The notes: generated by a model not told the origin, from the sequence alone. 44,840 nt of DNA from an uncultured Clostridia bacterium (GCA_947631405.1 CANRLC010000013.1:1-44840), one strand, 5' to 3'; numbered from the stretch's first letter, positions 23,397 through 31,754 are shown. Numbers and translations are program-made.

Positions 23397-23414
23397 GTGA
23401 GAAGGGAGAAGACC

Positions 23415-23786
23415 ATGAGCCTCAAGACCTGCTATGAAAAGCTGGAGGGCGATTACGAGGGCGTCGTCGAGCGGCTGCGCTCGGAGCGCCTCGTGCAGAA
23501 GTTCGTCCTCAAATTCCTCGCCGACGGCAGCTACGACGCGCTCACCCGTGCCATCGCCGAGAAGAACGGCGAGGAGGCGTTCCGCGCCGCGCACACGATC
23601 AAGGGCGTCTGCCAGAACCTCAACTTCACCAAGCTCTACGAGAGCAGCCACGAGCTGGCCGAGGCGCTGCGCCCCGGCGTGTGGAGCGACAGCGCGCCCG
23701 CGCTCTACGAGCGCGTGACGGCGGACTACGCCCAGACCGTGGCCGCCATCCGCGAGCTGGAGGCCGAGGTGAGCGCGTCCGCCTGA
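23415..23786 (+). CDS. Stand-alone Hpt (histidine phosphotransfer) domain protein
   Basis: A 123-residue helical bundle with AAHTIKGVCQNLNF: phospho-acceptor H60 in the HxxKG box. It has no kinase or receiver domain and no two-component gene nearby. Hpt proteins relay phosphate between hybrid sensor kinases and response regulators; partners must be encoded elsewhere. It starts 18 nt after the DUF362 gene, so co-transcription is likely, and a terminator follows. Confidence 0.9.
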   Translation: MSLKTCYEKLEGDYEGVVERLRSERLVQKFVLKFLADGSYDALTRAIAEKNGEEAFRAAHTIKGVCQNLNFTKLYESSHELAEALRPGVWSDSAPALYERVTADYAQTVAAIRELEAEVSASA

Positions 23787-23830
23787 CGGGCGAACCCAGA
23801 CCCGCCAAAGCACGCCCAAAAGCGAAAAAC

Positions 23831-23873
23831 GACATCCGCCCCGCCGCAAAGCAGGGCGGATGTCATGTTTTTC
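23831..23873 (+). terminator. Terminator after the Hpt gene
   Basis: GACATCCGCCC / GGGCGGATGTC form an 11-bp perfect stem, followed by ATGTTTTTCT. It ends the DUF362-Hpt transcript. Confidence 0.85.
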
Positions 23874-23912
23874 TGAGGCGTGCATAGCCTTCTCTGGAAA
23901 GAAGGCGAGCGC

Positions 23913-24611
23913 ATGGAAAAGCTGATCGCACAGGCGCGGGGAGATCTGACCGGGGACGGACGCGAGGAGACGGTGTCGCTGCTGGGCGCGCAGGAGCCGG
24001 GCGAGGCGCTCTGGCGGCGGGTGCGCCTCGTCGTCGAGGGCGGCGCGGACGGGCGCGAGACGGCGCTTTCGCTGCCGCAGGATACGGGCTACGAGCCGCA
24101 GATCACGCTGTGCAACCTCACCAGCCGCACGCGCGTGGACGCGCTGGTGTCGATGGATTCCGGCGGCAACGGCGGCATCGGGCTTTACGCCGTCTACCGC
24201 TACGCGGACGGCGCGTACCGGCTGGTCTTCGACTCGGAAACGTACAACGCGGCGCTGCGCTACAGCGTCTGCTATGTCGATCAATACGCGGTGCGCGCGG
24301 AGAGCCTCATGAACAGGCAGGTCTATCTGATCGACATCGCCGACCGGGGCGGCGGCTATTTGAAGGAGCTGTATTGGGAGGACGGCGCGCTGCGCGCGCC
24401 CGTCGAAGGCTCCGTGGATCCGCTGAGCCTGCTCTATCCGGCGGACGTCGACCGCGACGGATTGCAGGAGCTGATCGCGTGGCAGCGCGTCAGCGGGCTG
24501 TACCGCGCGGACGCGCTGGGCGACTTCATCAACACGCTCTCGTGGAACGGGCGGCAGTTCGTGCTGCGCGCGCAGACCGTGGGCATCCTCGGCACGGATA
24601 TGCCGAGATAG
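23913..24611 (+). CDS. FG-GAP/VCBS-like hypothetical protein
   Basis: A 232-residue protein. Two Asp-rich calcium-loop-like segments, RGDLTGDGREE (about residue 10) and ADVDRDGLQEL (about 185), are typical of FG-GAP/VCBS-like repeat units. Otherwise it is a beta-rich sequence (VRLVVEGG, YAVYRYADGAYRLVFDSE). No signal peptide or lipobox is seen at this start. A GTG 33 nt upstream lacks a ribosome site, so the ATG preceded by GAAGG was chosen. Function unknown. Convergent with the anti-sigma gene. Confidence 0.7.
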   Translation: MEKLIAQARGDLTGDGREETVSLLGAQEPGEALWRRVRLVVEGGADGRETALSLPQDTGYEPQITLCNLTSRTRVDALVSMDSGGNGGIGLYAVYRYADGAYRLVFDSETYNAALRYSVCYVDQYAVRAESLMNRQVYLIDIADRGGGYLKELYWEDGALRAPVEGSVDPLSLLYPADVDRDGLQELIAWQRVSGLYRADALGDFINTLSWNGRQFVLRAQTVGILGTDMPR

Positions 24612-24620
24612 AAATAAAGC

Positions 24621-24657
24621 GCACGCCCTCCCGCATGGGAAAGGCGTGCATTTGCTT
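24621..24657. terminator. Bidirectional terminator between convergent genes
   Basis: The stem GCACGCC / GGCGTGC has extra pairing inside (TCCC/GGGA). T-rich flanks are ATTTGCTTT on the plus strand and GCTTTATTTCTAT on the minus strand. Confidence 0.65.
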
Positions 24658-24675
24658 TGTCGTCCATCGAAGCGC

Positions 24676-26217
24676 TCAGGGCTTCGCGGGCGAGAGGGAG
24701 AGCGTGACCTCCCAGTCGGGCGAGTAGTCGTCCCACTCCAGCGCGAGGATCATCTCGTCCGGCCAGTCGCCCTCCGGCGGCGTGATCGCCACGCCGAGCA
24801 GCAGGTCGCCGTCCGCGTAGTCGTTCAGCAGCAGGTGGGAGTCGGTCAGGCGGCTGCCGTCCATGGCGTAGACCTCGCTCTGGTCGTAGCGACCAATGCG
24901 GGCGGCTTCCTCCTGCGTCATGCCCGCGATGCGGAGCACCACGGAACCGTTGATCGGCGAGATGCGCGCCTCCTCGATGGACACCGCGTGCCCGCCCATC
25001 CGCGCCTCCTCGACCTGTACGTCGCGCAGCAGCCCCTCGGGCACCGCGGTGGGGATGGTGAAATCGACCGTCGGCCACGGCCCGCGCGCGTCCGGGTCCT
25101 CCTTGGGCAGCATCGGCAGGCCGATTTGAAGCGTCTCAGCTCCGGAGACGTCCACGCCCCACGAGAGCAGGTTGGTCTGCAAATAGTAGAGCATCTGGCC
25201 CGGCTCGTCCCCGGGCATCTCCCAAGTGTCGTCAAAGTAGGCGTCCTGCCCGTTCACGGTGACGTAGTCGCACATGTGGACGTCGCCCTCTTCCGAGCCG
25301 GGCATGATATAGCCGTTTTCCGTGTGCTCGTCCATGCGCAGCTGCCCGTCGTGCGCGGTCAGCGCGTAGACCACGCGCAGCTCCGCTCCGTCGTAGGCGG
25401 CCTCCAGCACGTCCACCTCGACATGCTCGAGGGAGAGGTGTGCCAGCGTGCCGCCCGAGACGAGCTGATCCGCGCCCGGCTGGCTGACCATCTTCGCGAA
25501 GCCGAAATCCTCGGTGAAGTTGAGCACGCCGCGGTGGTAGCCGTAGGCCGCGCCGCCGACGGCCAGCGCCAGCAGCAGCGCCGCGAGCAGCGCGATGAGC
25601 GCGATGCGCCGCGTGGATCTGCGGTGCGCGCGGCGCGCAGCCGCCTGCGCCGCCTGCCTGCGGGTGGGGGCAGCGGACGCCTCTTCCGGCTCGTCGATCA
25701 CGTCGTCGAGTTCATAGGGATCGTCAGGGCCGTAGGGGCCGGAGCCGTCGTCCACGGGCGCTTCGCGCTCGTCCTCGATCGGCTCGATCACGTCGTCGAG
25801 GTCGTAGGGGTCATCGGGGCCGTAGGGGTTTAAGCCGTCATCCACGGGCGCTTCGCGCTCGTCCTCGATCGGCTCGATCACGTCGTCGAGATCGTATGGG
25901 TCGTCCGCGCCGTAGGGGGACGCGCCGTCCGCCGGGGCGTCGTCCGCGCCGTCTTCGCCGTCCGGCACGTCGTCCAGCTCGTCGTAGAGGCGGTCGCTCT
26001 CGCCGGAGGCGATGCGCGCGCGCAGGCGATCCAGCAGCGCGTCCTCGCGCGATTGCCCCAAGCGCGGCCCGTCCGGCGCGAGGAACAGATCGCACTCGGA
26101 GATGAGCGCGCAGTCCATCTGCTCGGCGGGCAGGGAGAGCTGCCATTCGAGGATGGACAGCACGTCCGCGCGCGTGATCGCGCCGGATGCGAGCCGGGCT
26201 TTGAGGTTCTCGTCCAT
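24676..26217 (-). CDS. Membrane anti-sigma-factor-like protein with acidic tandem repeats
   Basis: A 513-residue single-pass protein, 84 nt downstream of an ECF sigma gene. The cytoplasmic part starts with a short helical region (residues 1-72, LKARLASGAITRADVLSILE) that probably binds the sigma factor. It lacks the HxxxCxxC zinc site of ZAS anti-sigma factors. Residues 101-174 are a 30-residue acidic repeat (PYGPDDPYDLDDVIEPIEDE...), 2.5 copies. A basic stretch and a transmembrane helix (about 205-226) follow, then a roughly 285-residue extracytoplasmic beta-rich domain. The assignment rests on gene order and layout, not on a recognised family. Ribosome site AAAGGAGG. Confidence 0.78.
   Translation of the reverse strand: MDENLKARLASGAITRADVLSILEWQLSLPAEQMDCALISECDLFLAPDGPRLGQSREDALLDRLRARIASGESDRLYDELDDVPDGEDGADDAPADGASPYGADDPYDLDDVIEPIEDEREAPVDDGLNPYGPDDPYDLDDVIEPIEDEREAPVDDGSGPYGPDDPYELDDVIDEPEEASAAPTRRQAAQAAARRAHRRSTRRIALIALLAALLLALAVGGAAYGYHRGVLNFTEDFGFAKMVSQPGADQLVSGGTLAHLSLEHVEVDVLEAAYDGAELRVVYALTAHDGQLRMDEHTENGYIMPGSEEGDVHMCDYVTVNGQDAYFDDTWEMPGDEPGQMLYYLQTNLLSWGVDVSGAETLQIGLPMLPKEDPDARGPWPTVDFTIPTAVPEGLLRDVQVEEARMGGHAVSIEEARISPINGSVVLRIAGMTQEEAARIGRYDQSEVYAMDGSRLTDSHLLLNDYADGDLLLGVAITPPEGDWPDEMILALEWDDYSPDWEVTLSLSPAKP
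25696..25917 (-). repeat. In-frame 90-bp tandem repeat (2.5 copies)
   Basis: Two full 90-bp units and a partial one encode the 30-residue acidic repeat of the anti-sigma-like protein. The two full units are nearly identical in DNA, including the segment CGGGCGCTTCGCGCTCGTCC at 25753 and 25843, so the duplication is recent. Copy number could vary between strains by slippage. Confidence 0.9.
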
Positions 26218-26301
26218 CGTGGCAGCCTCCTTTCCGCGGGGCGCGTTTCCGCATGGAAATCCGCGCCGATTGTCCTTCTCTTTGTCTATGCCGTCAGCGC
26301 G

Positions 26302-26847
26302 TTAAAAACGCAGGAGCAAGAGCAGAATTGTAAAAAATACATCGGGATGGCGCGCGAGCTTCTTTTTCATGCGCGCCACGCGCATCCAGATACAGGAATC
26401 GCTCACGCCAAGCTCCTGCGCCAGCTCCCCGGCGCTCTTGCCGTTCAGCACATAATCGATGAACAGCTTGGCGTTTTCCTCGCCGAGGAGCTTCACAATC
26501 GTGTCGAGATGCGAGCGCATCTGCGCGACCTGCTCCGGGGTGGGATCGGTGTCGGCGATGGGCGCGGCGTCGTCCCCATCCAGCGAGTAGGCGTGGCGCA
26601 GGGCGCGCCGGGAGACCTTGGCGCGCGTGCCGCGGATGCGCAGCTTCAGCGCCTCCACCAGCCAGCCGCCGATGTTGGGGTGCGTCATCAGCGAATCGCG
26701 CCGCTCCCAGAGCAGCAGGAAGACCTCCTGAATGAGATCGAGCAGGACGTCGTCGCCCTCGCCGGGGGATTGGAAGCGCCGCCCGACGCGGAACAGCAGA
26801 TCGGCGTACTGCCGATACACCTGCTCGAACCACTGCTGCGCGTCCAT
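26302..26847 (-). CDS. ECF-type RNA polymerase sigma factor
   Basis: A 181-residue protein with sigma region 2 (YADLLFRVGRRF, DDVLLDLIQEVFLLLWERRDSL) and region 4 (LFIDYVLNGKSAGELAQELGVSDSCIWMRVARMKKKL), the two-domain layout of ECF sigma factors. The ATG at 26847 has GGAAGGGGG at proper spacing. A GTG three codons upstream would overlap that ribosome site. It is co-directional with the membrane anti-sigma-like gene that follows. Together they probably sense an envelope signal. Targets are unknown; the divergent secreted-protein gene is a candidate. Confidence 0.92.
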   Translation of the reverse strand: MDAQQWFEQVYRQYADLLFRVGRRFQSPGEGDDVLLDLIQEVFLLLWERRDSLMTHPNIGGWLVEALKLRIRGTRAKVSRRALRHAYSLDGDDAAPIADTDPTPEQVAQMRSHLDTIVKLLGEENAKLFIDYVLNGKSAGELAQELGVSDSCIWMRVARMKKKLARHPDVFFTILLLLLRF

Positions 26848-26879
26848 GGGCGTCACCCCCTTCCCGGTTATATGGGTCT

Positions 26880-26885
26880 ATTATA
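26880..26885 (-). promoter_or_regulatory. -10 box of the sigma/anti-sigma operon
   Basis: TATAAT on the minus strand, 33 nt before the sigma start codon. The -35 region (TTCCCA) is a weak match, so the operon may depend on another factor or an activator. Confidence 0.5.
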
Positions 26886-26923
26886 GCGTATTTGACCCGA
26901 ATTGGGAAGATTTTTTGCGAAAA

Positions 26924-26954
26924 TTGTGAGCGATGCGCCGCCTTCCTGTATAAT
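26924..26954 (+). promoter_or_regulatory. Promoter of the secreted-protein gene
   Basis: TATAAT at 26949-26954 with a poor -35 candidate, TTGTGA, 19 nt upstream. Divergent from the sigma operon. Confidence 0.5.
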
Positions 26955-26989
26955 AGAGGTGAAGGATCACGGCGAAAGGCGGGAACAAA

Positions 26990-28042
26990 ATGAAGAAGGG
27001 GATACGGGCGCTGCTCGCGCTGCTGGCGCTGACGATGACCGCGACGGCGGCGCGGGCGCAGACCATGGAGGAGCTGCGCGCGACGGCGACGCCGCTGCAA
27101 GAGCGGATCGAAGCCTGCGGCAGGACGATTCAGCTGGACGTTTCGCCCACGCTGCCGGATATTCCCGCGATGGGCGTCTACCGGGCGACGATGGAGAGCG
27201 GGGAGATCGAGGACGGCGTGGTCGTTCACGCGCCGCTGCCGGAAAAGCGGCGCGGCTTCGCGCTGCGCAGGAAGGAACCGGCGGTCTACACGCCGGACAC
27301 GCTGACGGACGGCGCGCGCGCGACGGGGCATCCGCTGACGGCGGTCGAGGTGCTGGGGCGCGCGTGGGCGCATCTCGCCCCGCGCGTGGAGGCCGCGCCG
27401 GGCGTGGGGGCCGCGTGGCGGCAGATCACGGTGAGCGAGCCGGTCTACTGGTACGACAAAAACGCCGGAACATGGGGCGACCCGGCGGTCGAGGGCGGCG
27501 CGGGCTTTTATTCCATCGAATACGATCTGACGCTGCAGGGCGCGCCGCTGCTGGAGGGCGATGCGTTTGTGCGCGACTCGGCGGCCTACTACGAGGCGGG
27601 CGGGTACGCGGACTGGGTGGAGCAGCCCTGCGCCTCGGCCTTCGCGGACGCCGAGCGGGACGAGACGAGCATCGTCGTGCATTACGCGCTGCCCATGGTG
27701 TACGAGACGCTCGCCGAGGCGGTCGATCTGGCGCCGATGGAGGCCGTCTACGATGCGCTGCGCGGCCTCGTGCGGGACGGCCAACTGCGCGGCGCGCGCG
27801 AATTGCGGCTGGGCTACCGGGCGTTCCTCTTCGGCGAACGCCCGGAGGACGGCGAGACCACGGAGAAGGAATTCGCGCTCGTGCCCGTGTGGGTCTGCCG
27901 CGGGGAGTTTTACGAAAACCCGGAGGAGGAGCCGGACGACAGGATGGCGTCGATGGGCGTTCCGATGGAAAGCGACATCGTCATCGACGCGCGCACGGGC
28001 GCGCTGCTCGAGGGCGCGCGCATCGTCGATCTCGGGCTGTGA
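26990..28042 (+). CDS. Secreted protein of unknown function
   Basis: A 350-residue precursor with a Sec signal peptide (KKGIRALLALLALTMTATAA, cleavage near ARA-Q). The mature part is acidic and beta-rich with repeated aromatic strands (EPVYWYDKNAGTWGD, SIEYDLTLQG, TSIVVHYALPMVYE). No domain was recognised. The N-terminal hydrophobic core and the ribosome-site position support the start. It is divergent from the sigma/anti-sigma pair, so it could belong to that regulon, but nothing in the sequence proves this. Confidence 0.75.
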   Translation: MKKGIRALLALLALTMTATAARAQTMEELRATATPLQERIEACGRTIQLDVSPTLPDIPAMGVYRATMESGEIEDGVVVHAPLPEKRRGFALRRKEPAVYTPDTLTDGARATGHPLTAVEVLGRAWAHLAPRVEAAPGVGAAWRQITVSEPVYWYDKNAGTWGDPAVEGGAGFYSIEYDLTLQGAPLLEGDAFVRDSAAYYEAGGYADWVEQPCASAFADAERDETSIVVHYALPMVYETLAEAVDLAPMEAVYDALRGLVRDGQLRGARELRLGYRAFLFGERPEDGETTEKEFALVPVWVCRGEFYENPEEEPDDRMASMGVPMESDIVIDARTGALLEGARIVDLGL

Positions 28043-28106
28043 CGGATGGAAAACGGGCAATAATACTTTTCTCAGAAAAAACTTTAATATGGTGCGAAGC
28101 ACAGGA

Positions 28107-28230
28107 TGGGGTCTGGGGACAATGTCCCCAGACAGGGTTTGGGGCGGTAGCCCCAACGTTCCCAATCGCGAAGCGATTGCCAAAAGTAGCCCGGAAGCGA
28201 AGCGATCCCGGGCGGGTCGTTCATGAAAAG
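28107..28230 (+). repeat. Modular hairpin repeat, copy C (most complete)
   Basis: Four successive hairpins: GTCTGGGGACaatGTCCCCAGAC, TTGGGGCggtaGCCCCAA, AATCGCgaaGCGATT and GCCCGGaagcgaagcgatCCCGGGC, then TCATGAAAAG. It begins 65 nt after a stop codon. The last three modules and the tail match copy A at 55-149 almost base for base. The remaining 28043-28302 shows no gene. Confidence 0.75.
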
Positions 28231-28302
28231 TGGCTTACTCACACTTTTGCTCGTTCAGAATAACCTATAACAATGGTTGGATCATATGATTTGAAACTTG
28301 TA

Positions 28303-28350
28303 TAAGAAAAATGGGGGCAGCCTTCCTGCGGGAAGCTGACCCCATTTTTG
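28303..28350 (-). terminator. Terminator of the YgiQ-like gene
   Basis: On the minus strand, GGGGTCAGCTTCC pairs with GGAAGGCTGCCCC (one mismatch/GU) and is followed by ATTTTTCTTAT. A T-run on the other side (CCATTTTTG) makes it bidirectional. Confidence 0.82.
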
Positions 28351-28359
28351 CATCGCCCG

Positions 28360-30321
28360 TCAGCGCGGTTTGCGCGTCTTGCCCTGCGCGCGACCGCCGC
28401 GCGAGGGCGCGCCGCCCTTGCCGCCCTTGCCGCCCTTGCGGGGCGCGCTCCCCTCGCGGAGCCTGCGGCGCTCCTCGCGCGCCTTGCGCTCGCGGCGGAT
28501 TTGCGCGTATTCGGCGGCGGTCTTGACGCCCTCCGGCGGCACGAGGCAACGCGGCCCGACGCCGATCAGATCCTCCCGGTGGGCGAGGCGCAGCGCCTCG
28601 CGCACGAGCGGCGCGTTCTCCGGGCGGCCAAATTGCAGCAGCGCGCGCTGCATCGCCTTTTCGCGCGGCGTGCGCGCCACATATACGCTCTCCCCGGTGC
28701 GCGGGTCGAAGCCCGTGTAGAACATGCAGGTGGCCAGCGTGCCGGGCGTGGGGTAGAAGTCCTGCACCTGCTCGGGCTGATAGCCGATGTCCCGCAGGTA
28801 TTCCGCCAGCTCGATCGCGGCGGAAAGATCGCTGCCGGGATGGCTTGAAATCAGGTACGGCACGAGGTATTGCTCCTTGCCGAGCGCGCGATTGACCCGC
28901 GCAAAGCGCGCGCAGAAGGCGTCGTAGACGTCCCGCCCCGGCTTGCCCATGAGGCGGAGCACCTTGGGCGAGACGTGCTCCGGCGCGACCTTCAAATGCC
29001 CGCTGACGTGGTATTCGCACAGCTCGCGCAGGAAGGCGTCGCTCTTGTCGGCCATGATGTAGTCGTAGCGCAGGCCGGAGCGCACGAACACCTTCTTGAC
29101 GCCGGGCAGCGCGCGCACCTCACGCAGCAGGCGGATGTAGTCCTCGTGATCGACGGTCAGGTTCGGGCAGGGCTTGGGGAAGAGGCACTGGCGGTTTGCA
29201 CACGCGCCCAGACGCGCCTGCTTTTCGCAGGCGGCGTGGCGGAAATTGGCGGTCGGCCCGCCGACGTCGCTGATGTAGCCCTTGAAGTCCGGCAGCCGCG
29301 TGAGCGCGCGCGCCTCCTCCAGCACCGATTCATGGCTGCGCGAGGTGACGATGCGCCCCTGCAGGAATGTGATCGCGCAGAACGCGCAGGAGCCGAAGCA
29401 GCCCCGCGTGTGCGCGATGGAAAAGCGCACCTCGGCGAGCGCGGGCACGCCGCCCTGCGCGTCGTAATCGGGGTGCCACACGCGCGTAAACGGCAGCGCG
29501 TACACGGCGTCCAGCTCCTTCTGGGTAAGGGGAAGATCGGGCGCGTTCTGCACGACGGCCGTCTCGCCGTGGCGCTGGCACAGGGGCCGCCCGCGCACCG
29601 GATCCTGCTCGTTATACTGGGCGAGAAACGCCTGGCCGTAGCTGCGCTTGCTGCTTTGGCACGCCTCGCAGGAGGGCAGCTCGACGCAGCCGTGCGGCGG
29701 CTTGGGCGTCAGGTAGCAGACGCCGCGCATCTTCGCGCGCTCCCACGCGGGCGCGCCGCGGCGCATCCAGTCCGCCGCGACGAGGATGGAGCGCTCGCCC
29801 ATCCCGAAGAGGAGCAGATCCGCGCCGCTCTCCACGAGGATGCTCGGACGCACGGCATCGTCCCAGTAATCGTAATGCGCGAAGCGGCGCAGCGACGCCT
29901 CCACCCCGCCGATGGCGATGGGAATGTCGCCGTAGGCCTCGCGGATGAGGCGGCAGTAGACGGTCACCGCGTGGTCGGGCCTGCGCGAGCGCCCGCCGCC
30001 GGGCGTGTAGACGTCCTTGGAGCGGCGGCGCTTGGCGGCGGTGTAGTGGTTGACCATGCTGTCGATCACGCCGGAGGAGACCAGAAAGCCGCATGCGGGC
30101 CGGCCAAAGCGCTTAAAGTCCGCGCAGTTTTTATAGCCCGGCTGCGCCAGCACCGCCACGCGATAGCCCGCATGCTCGAGCACGCGGGTGATGATCGCCG
30201 AGCCGAAGGACGGGTGATCGACATACGCGTCGCCGATCACATAGACGAAGTCCGGCGCGTCCCAGCCGCGCGCGCGGATGTCGGAGAGCGTCGTCGGCGG
30301 GAAGAGAGAGCGGTCTGCCAT
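28360..30321 (-). CDS. YgiQ (UPF0313) family radical SAM protein
   Basis: A 653-residue radical SAM enzyme. The N-terminal part has FVYVIGDAYVDHPSFGSAII and GGVEASLRRFAHYDYWD, characteristic of YgiQ. The [4Fe-4S]/SAM motif is RGCFGSCAFCAI, and the remainder (SDVGGPTANF, GHLKVAPEHVS, QDFYPTPGT) is conserved. The last ~50 residues are Arg/Gly/Lys-rich low complexity (KGGKGGKGGAPSRGG), a common YgiQ tail. The biochemical role is unknown; the family is widespread in anaerobes. Ribosome site AAGGAGG. Confidence 0.95.
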   Translation of the reverse strand: MADRSLFPPTTLSDIRARGWDAPDFVYVIGDAYVDHPSFGSAIITRVLEHAGYRVAVLAQPGYKNCADFKRFGRPACGFLVSSGVIDSMVNHYTAAKRRRSKDVYTPGGGRSRRPDHAVTVYCRLIREAYGDIPIAIGGVEASLRRFAHYDYWDDAVRPSILVESGADLLLFGMGERSILVAADWMRRGAPAWERAKMRGVCYLTPKPPHGCVELPSCEACQSSKRSYGQAFLAQYNEQDPVRGRPLCQRHGETAVVQNAPDLPLTQKELDAVYALPFTRVWHPDYDAQGGVPALAEVRFSIAHTRGCFGSCAFCAITFLQGRIVTSRSHESVLEEARALTRLPDFKGYISDVGGPTANFRHAACEKQARLGACANRQCLFPKPCPNLTVDHEDYIRLLREVRALPGVKKVFVRSGLRYDYIMADKSDAFLRELCEYHVSGHLKVAPEHVSPKVLRLMGKPGRDVYDAFCARFARVNRALGKEQYLVPYLISSHPGSDLSAAIELAEYLRDIGYQPEQVQDFYPTPGTLATCMFYTGFDPRTGESVYVARTPREKAMQRALLQFGRPENAPLVREALRLAHREDLIGVGPRCLVPPEGVKTAAEYAQIRRERKAREERRRLREGSAPRKGGKGGKGGAPSRGGRAQGKTRKPR

Positions 30322-30379
30322 AGCGCGACCTCCTTGCGTTTTCTGCGTCCATCATAGCATAAAGCGCGAAAAAAAGAAA

Positions 30380-30408
30380 GTGACACGCGCCGCGCGGCGC
30401 GGTATAAT
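30380..30408 (+). promoter_or_regulatory. Promoter of the secreted-protein gene at 30524
   Basis: GTGACA, 17 nt, TATAAT. It leaves a leader of about 110 nt before the start codon, with no obvious riboswitch fold. Confidence 0.7.
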
Positions 30409-30523
30409 GAGGAAGAGGAATGAAACTGGAAAAGCAGGGAGCTTTCCGGGAAGAAGCCGCCGCGCGGATTCGTCTTGTTTGCGGGAGATCCAATTCCAAA
30501 TGCAAGGACGAAGGAGATGCGGC

Positions 30524-31522
30524 ATGAAAGAGAGGATGTTTCTACTGACCGCGGTGTTGCTTGCGGCGCTGTGCGCGGCGGCTGCGTTCATCCCCGCGGC
30601 GCTCGCGGACGTCGGCGAGGCGGAGGAACAGGCGCGGCGGGCGCGCGTAAACGGTTATCTCGCCGCGCAGTTCGGCGAGGGCTGGGAGACGGCCGTCGCG
30701 GCCTATGCGGACTACGACCTCGGCGCGACGGCGGAGGACGGCACGCTCTTCGCCGTCGCGCAGGAGGACGGAGAAAACGCGCTTTATATGCTCGTCTGTG
30801 CGGACGGAAAGCGCGTCTCTGCGGTTTGCTGTGCCGGAGCCGTGCGGCGCTATGAGACGCCGGAAATGGGCTTTGAAATGGAGGATACGCTCGATCTGCG
30901 TTACGCGGACGGCGAAACCGAGCGGTTTGCGCTGGATGGGGACGGGCGTTGGCATCTGCGGTCTTACCGCACGCGGGACGGCGCGCTGAGCGTCGATCTG
31001 GCGCAGGGACCGCTGGTCGAGTACAGCGCGGTCATGGGCGGCGCGCAGACGGGCGGACGGATCGCCGCGTGGCCCCTGTTTGCGACGGACATCGAGACGG
31101 TCGATGTGACCGCGCTGCCGGGCGACGAGGCGTCGCTGCGCGCGGCGCTGACGGACGAGCGTGGCGGCGTGCGCGCGCTGCTCGCCGAGAGCGAGATGGA
31201 GGGCGCGCGCTTCACGGCGGTCTGCGCCGTATCGGACGCGCGCTGCGCGCTGACGGTGTTCGCCGAATGGACATGGGATCCGAAAGCGCCGGAGGAGACG
31301 GGGCTGTGCGCGTATCGCGCGGAGGCCGAGGGCGGCAGATTGGCGACGTTGGACATGCCCCGATGGGACGACGGCTCCGTTTGCTACGAACCCGTCCCGA
31401 CGCGCGGAGAGATCGAAGGATGGGCGCAGATGCCGCGCCCAAAGACGCTGACGCTCGTGCCCGTCGACGGGGAGGGAAACGAGTATTCCGAGGCGGCGAT
31501 GGAGTTTGCGCTGAGCGAGTGA
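30524..31522 (+). CDS. Secreted protein of unknown function
   Basis: A 332-residue precursor. The signal peptide is FLLTAVLLAALCAAAAF..., with cleavage around residue 28 (ALA-D). The mature part is acidic and repetitive in style (short beta strands with YADGETERFALDGDG, AEWTWDPKAP, LTLVPVDGEGNEYSEAAMEF). No family was recognised. The start is the ATG with AAGGAG 7 nt upstream, which also begins the signal peptide; a longer frame upstream has no such features. Monocistronic by position. Confidence 0.75.
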   Translation: MKERMFLLTAVLLAALCAAAAFIPAALADVGEAEEQARRARVNGYLAAQFGEGWETAVAAYADYDLGATAEDGTLFAVAQEDGENALYMLVCADGKRVSAVCCAGAVRRYETPEMGFEMEDTLDLRYADGETERFALDGDGRWHLRSYRTRDGALSVDLAQGPLVEYSAVMGGAQTGGRIAAWPLFATDIETVDVTALPGDEASLRAALTDERGGVRALLAESEMEGARFTAVCAVSDARCALTVFAEWTWDPKAPEETGLCAYRAEAEGGRLATLDMPRWDDGSVCYEPVPTRGEIEGWAQMPRPKTLTLVPVDGEGNEYSEAAMEFALSE

Positions 31523-31550
31523 CATAGTGGCCAAGGCTTTACAAAAAGCG

Positions 31551-31700
31551 ACGCCCGGTCTCGCTGGGACGCTTCGCGTCCGCTCCCGGGCTGCGTTGCT
31601 CCGCCTCGCTTTGCTTGGCGGAGGCTGCGCTTCGCGCCTTTGGAGACGTTGGGGCGCTGCCCCAAACCCCGCTGGGGAGGCCGCGCCTCCCCAGACCCCT
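31551..31700 (-). repeat. Modular hairpin repeat, copy D (inverted)
   Basis: Read on the minus strand it runs GGGGTCTGGGGAGG...CCTCCCCAG, GGGTTTGGGGCagcGCCCCAACG, several short gaa/gca-loop hairpins, and AGCCCGGGAGCGGACGCG ... GACCGGGCGTCG. The first half parallels copy C and the last block parallels copy B. It fills most of the 231-nt gap between the secreted protein and the TIM-barrel gene. Confidence 0.7.
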
Positions 31701-31754
31701 TGCGCTTTGCTTCGCGCTGTTTTAACAACGCTTACATGAAACGGAGGGACGCGA

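Noticed and set aside
22335..24284. 649-codon minus-strand open frame
   Set aside because: Antisense to the DUF362, Hpt and FG-GAP-like genes and crosses a clear terminator.
25696..25917. CRISPR-like repeat array
   Set aside because: The repeats are contiguous 90-bp in-frame coding units without spacers, inside the anti-sigma-like gene.
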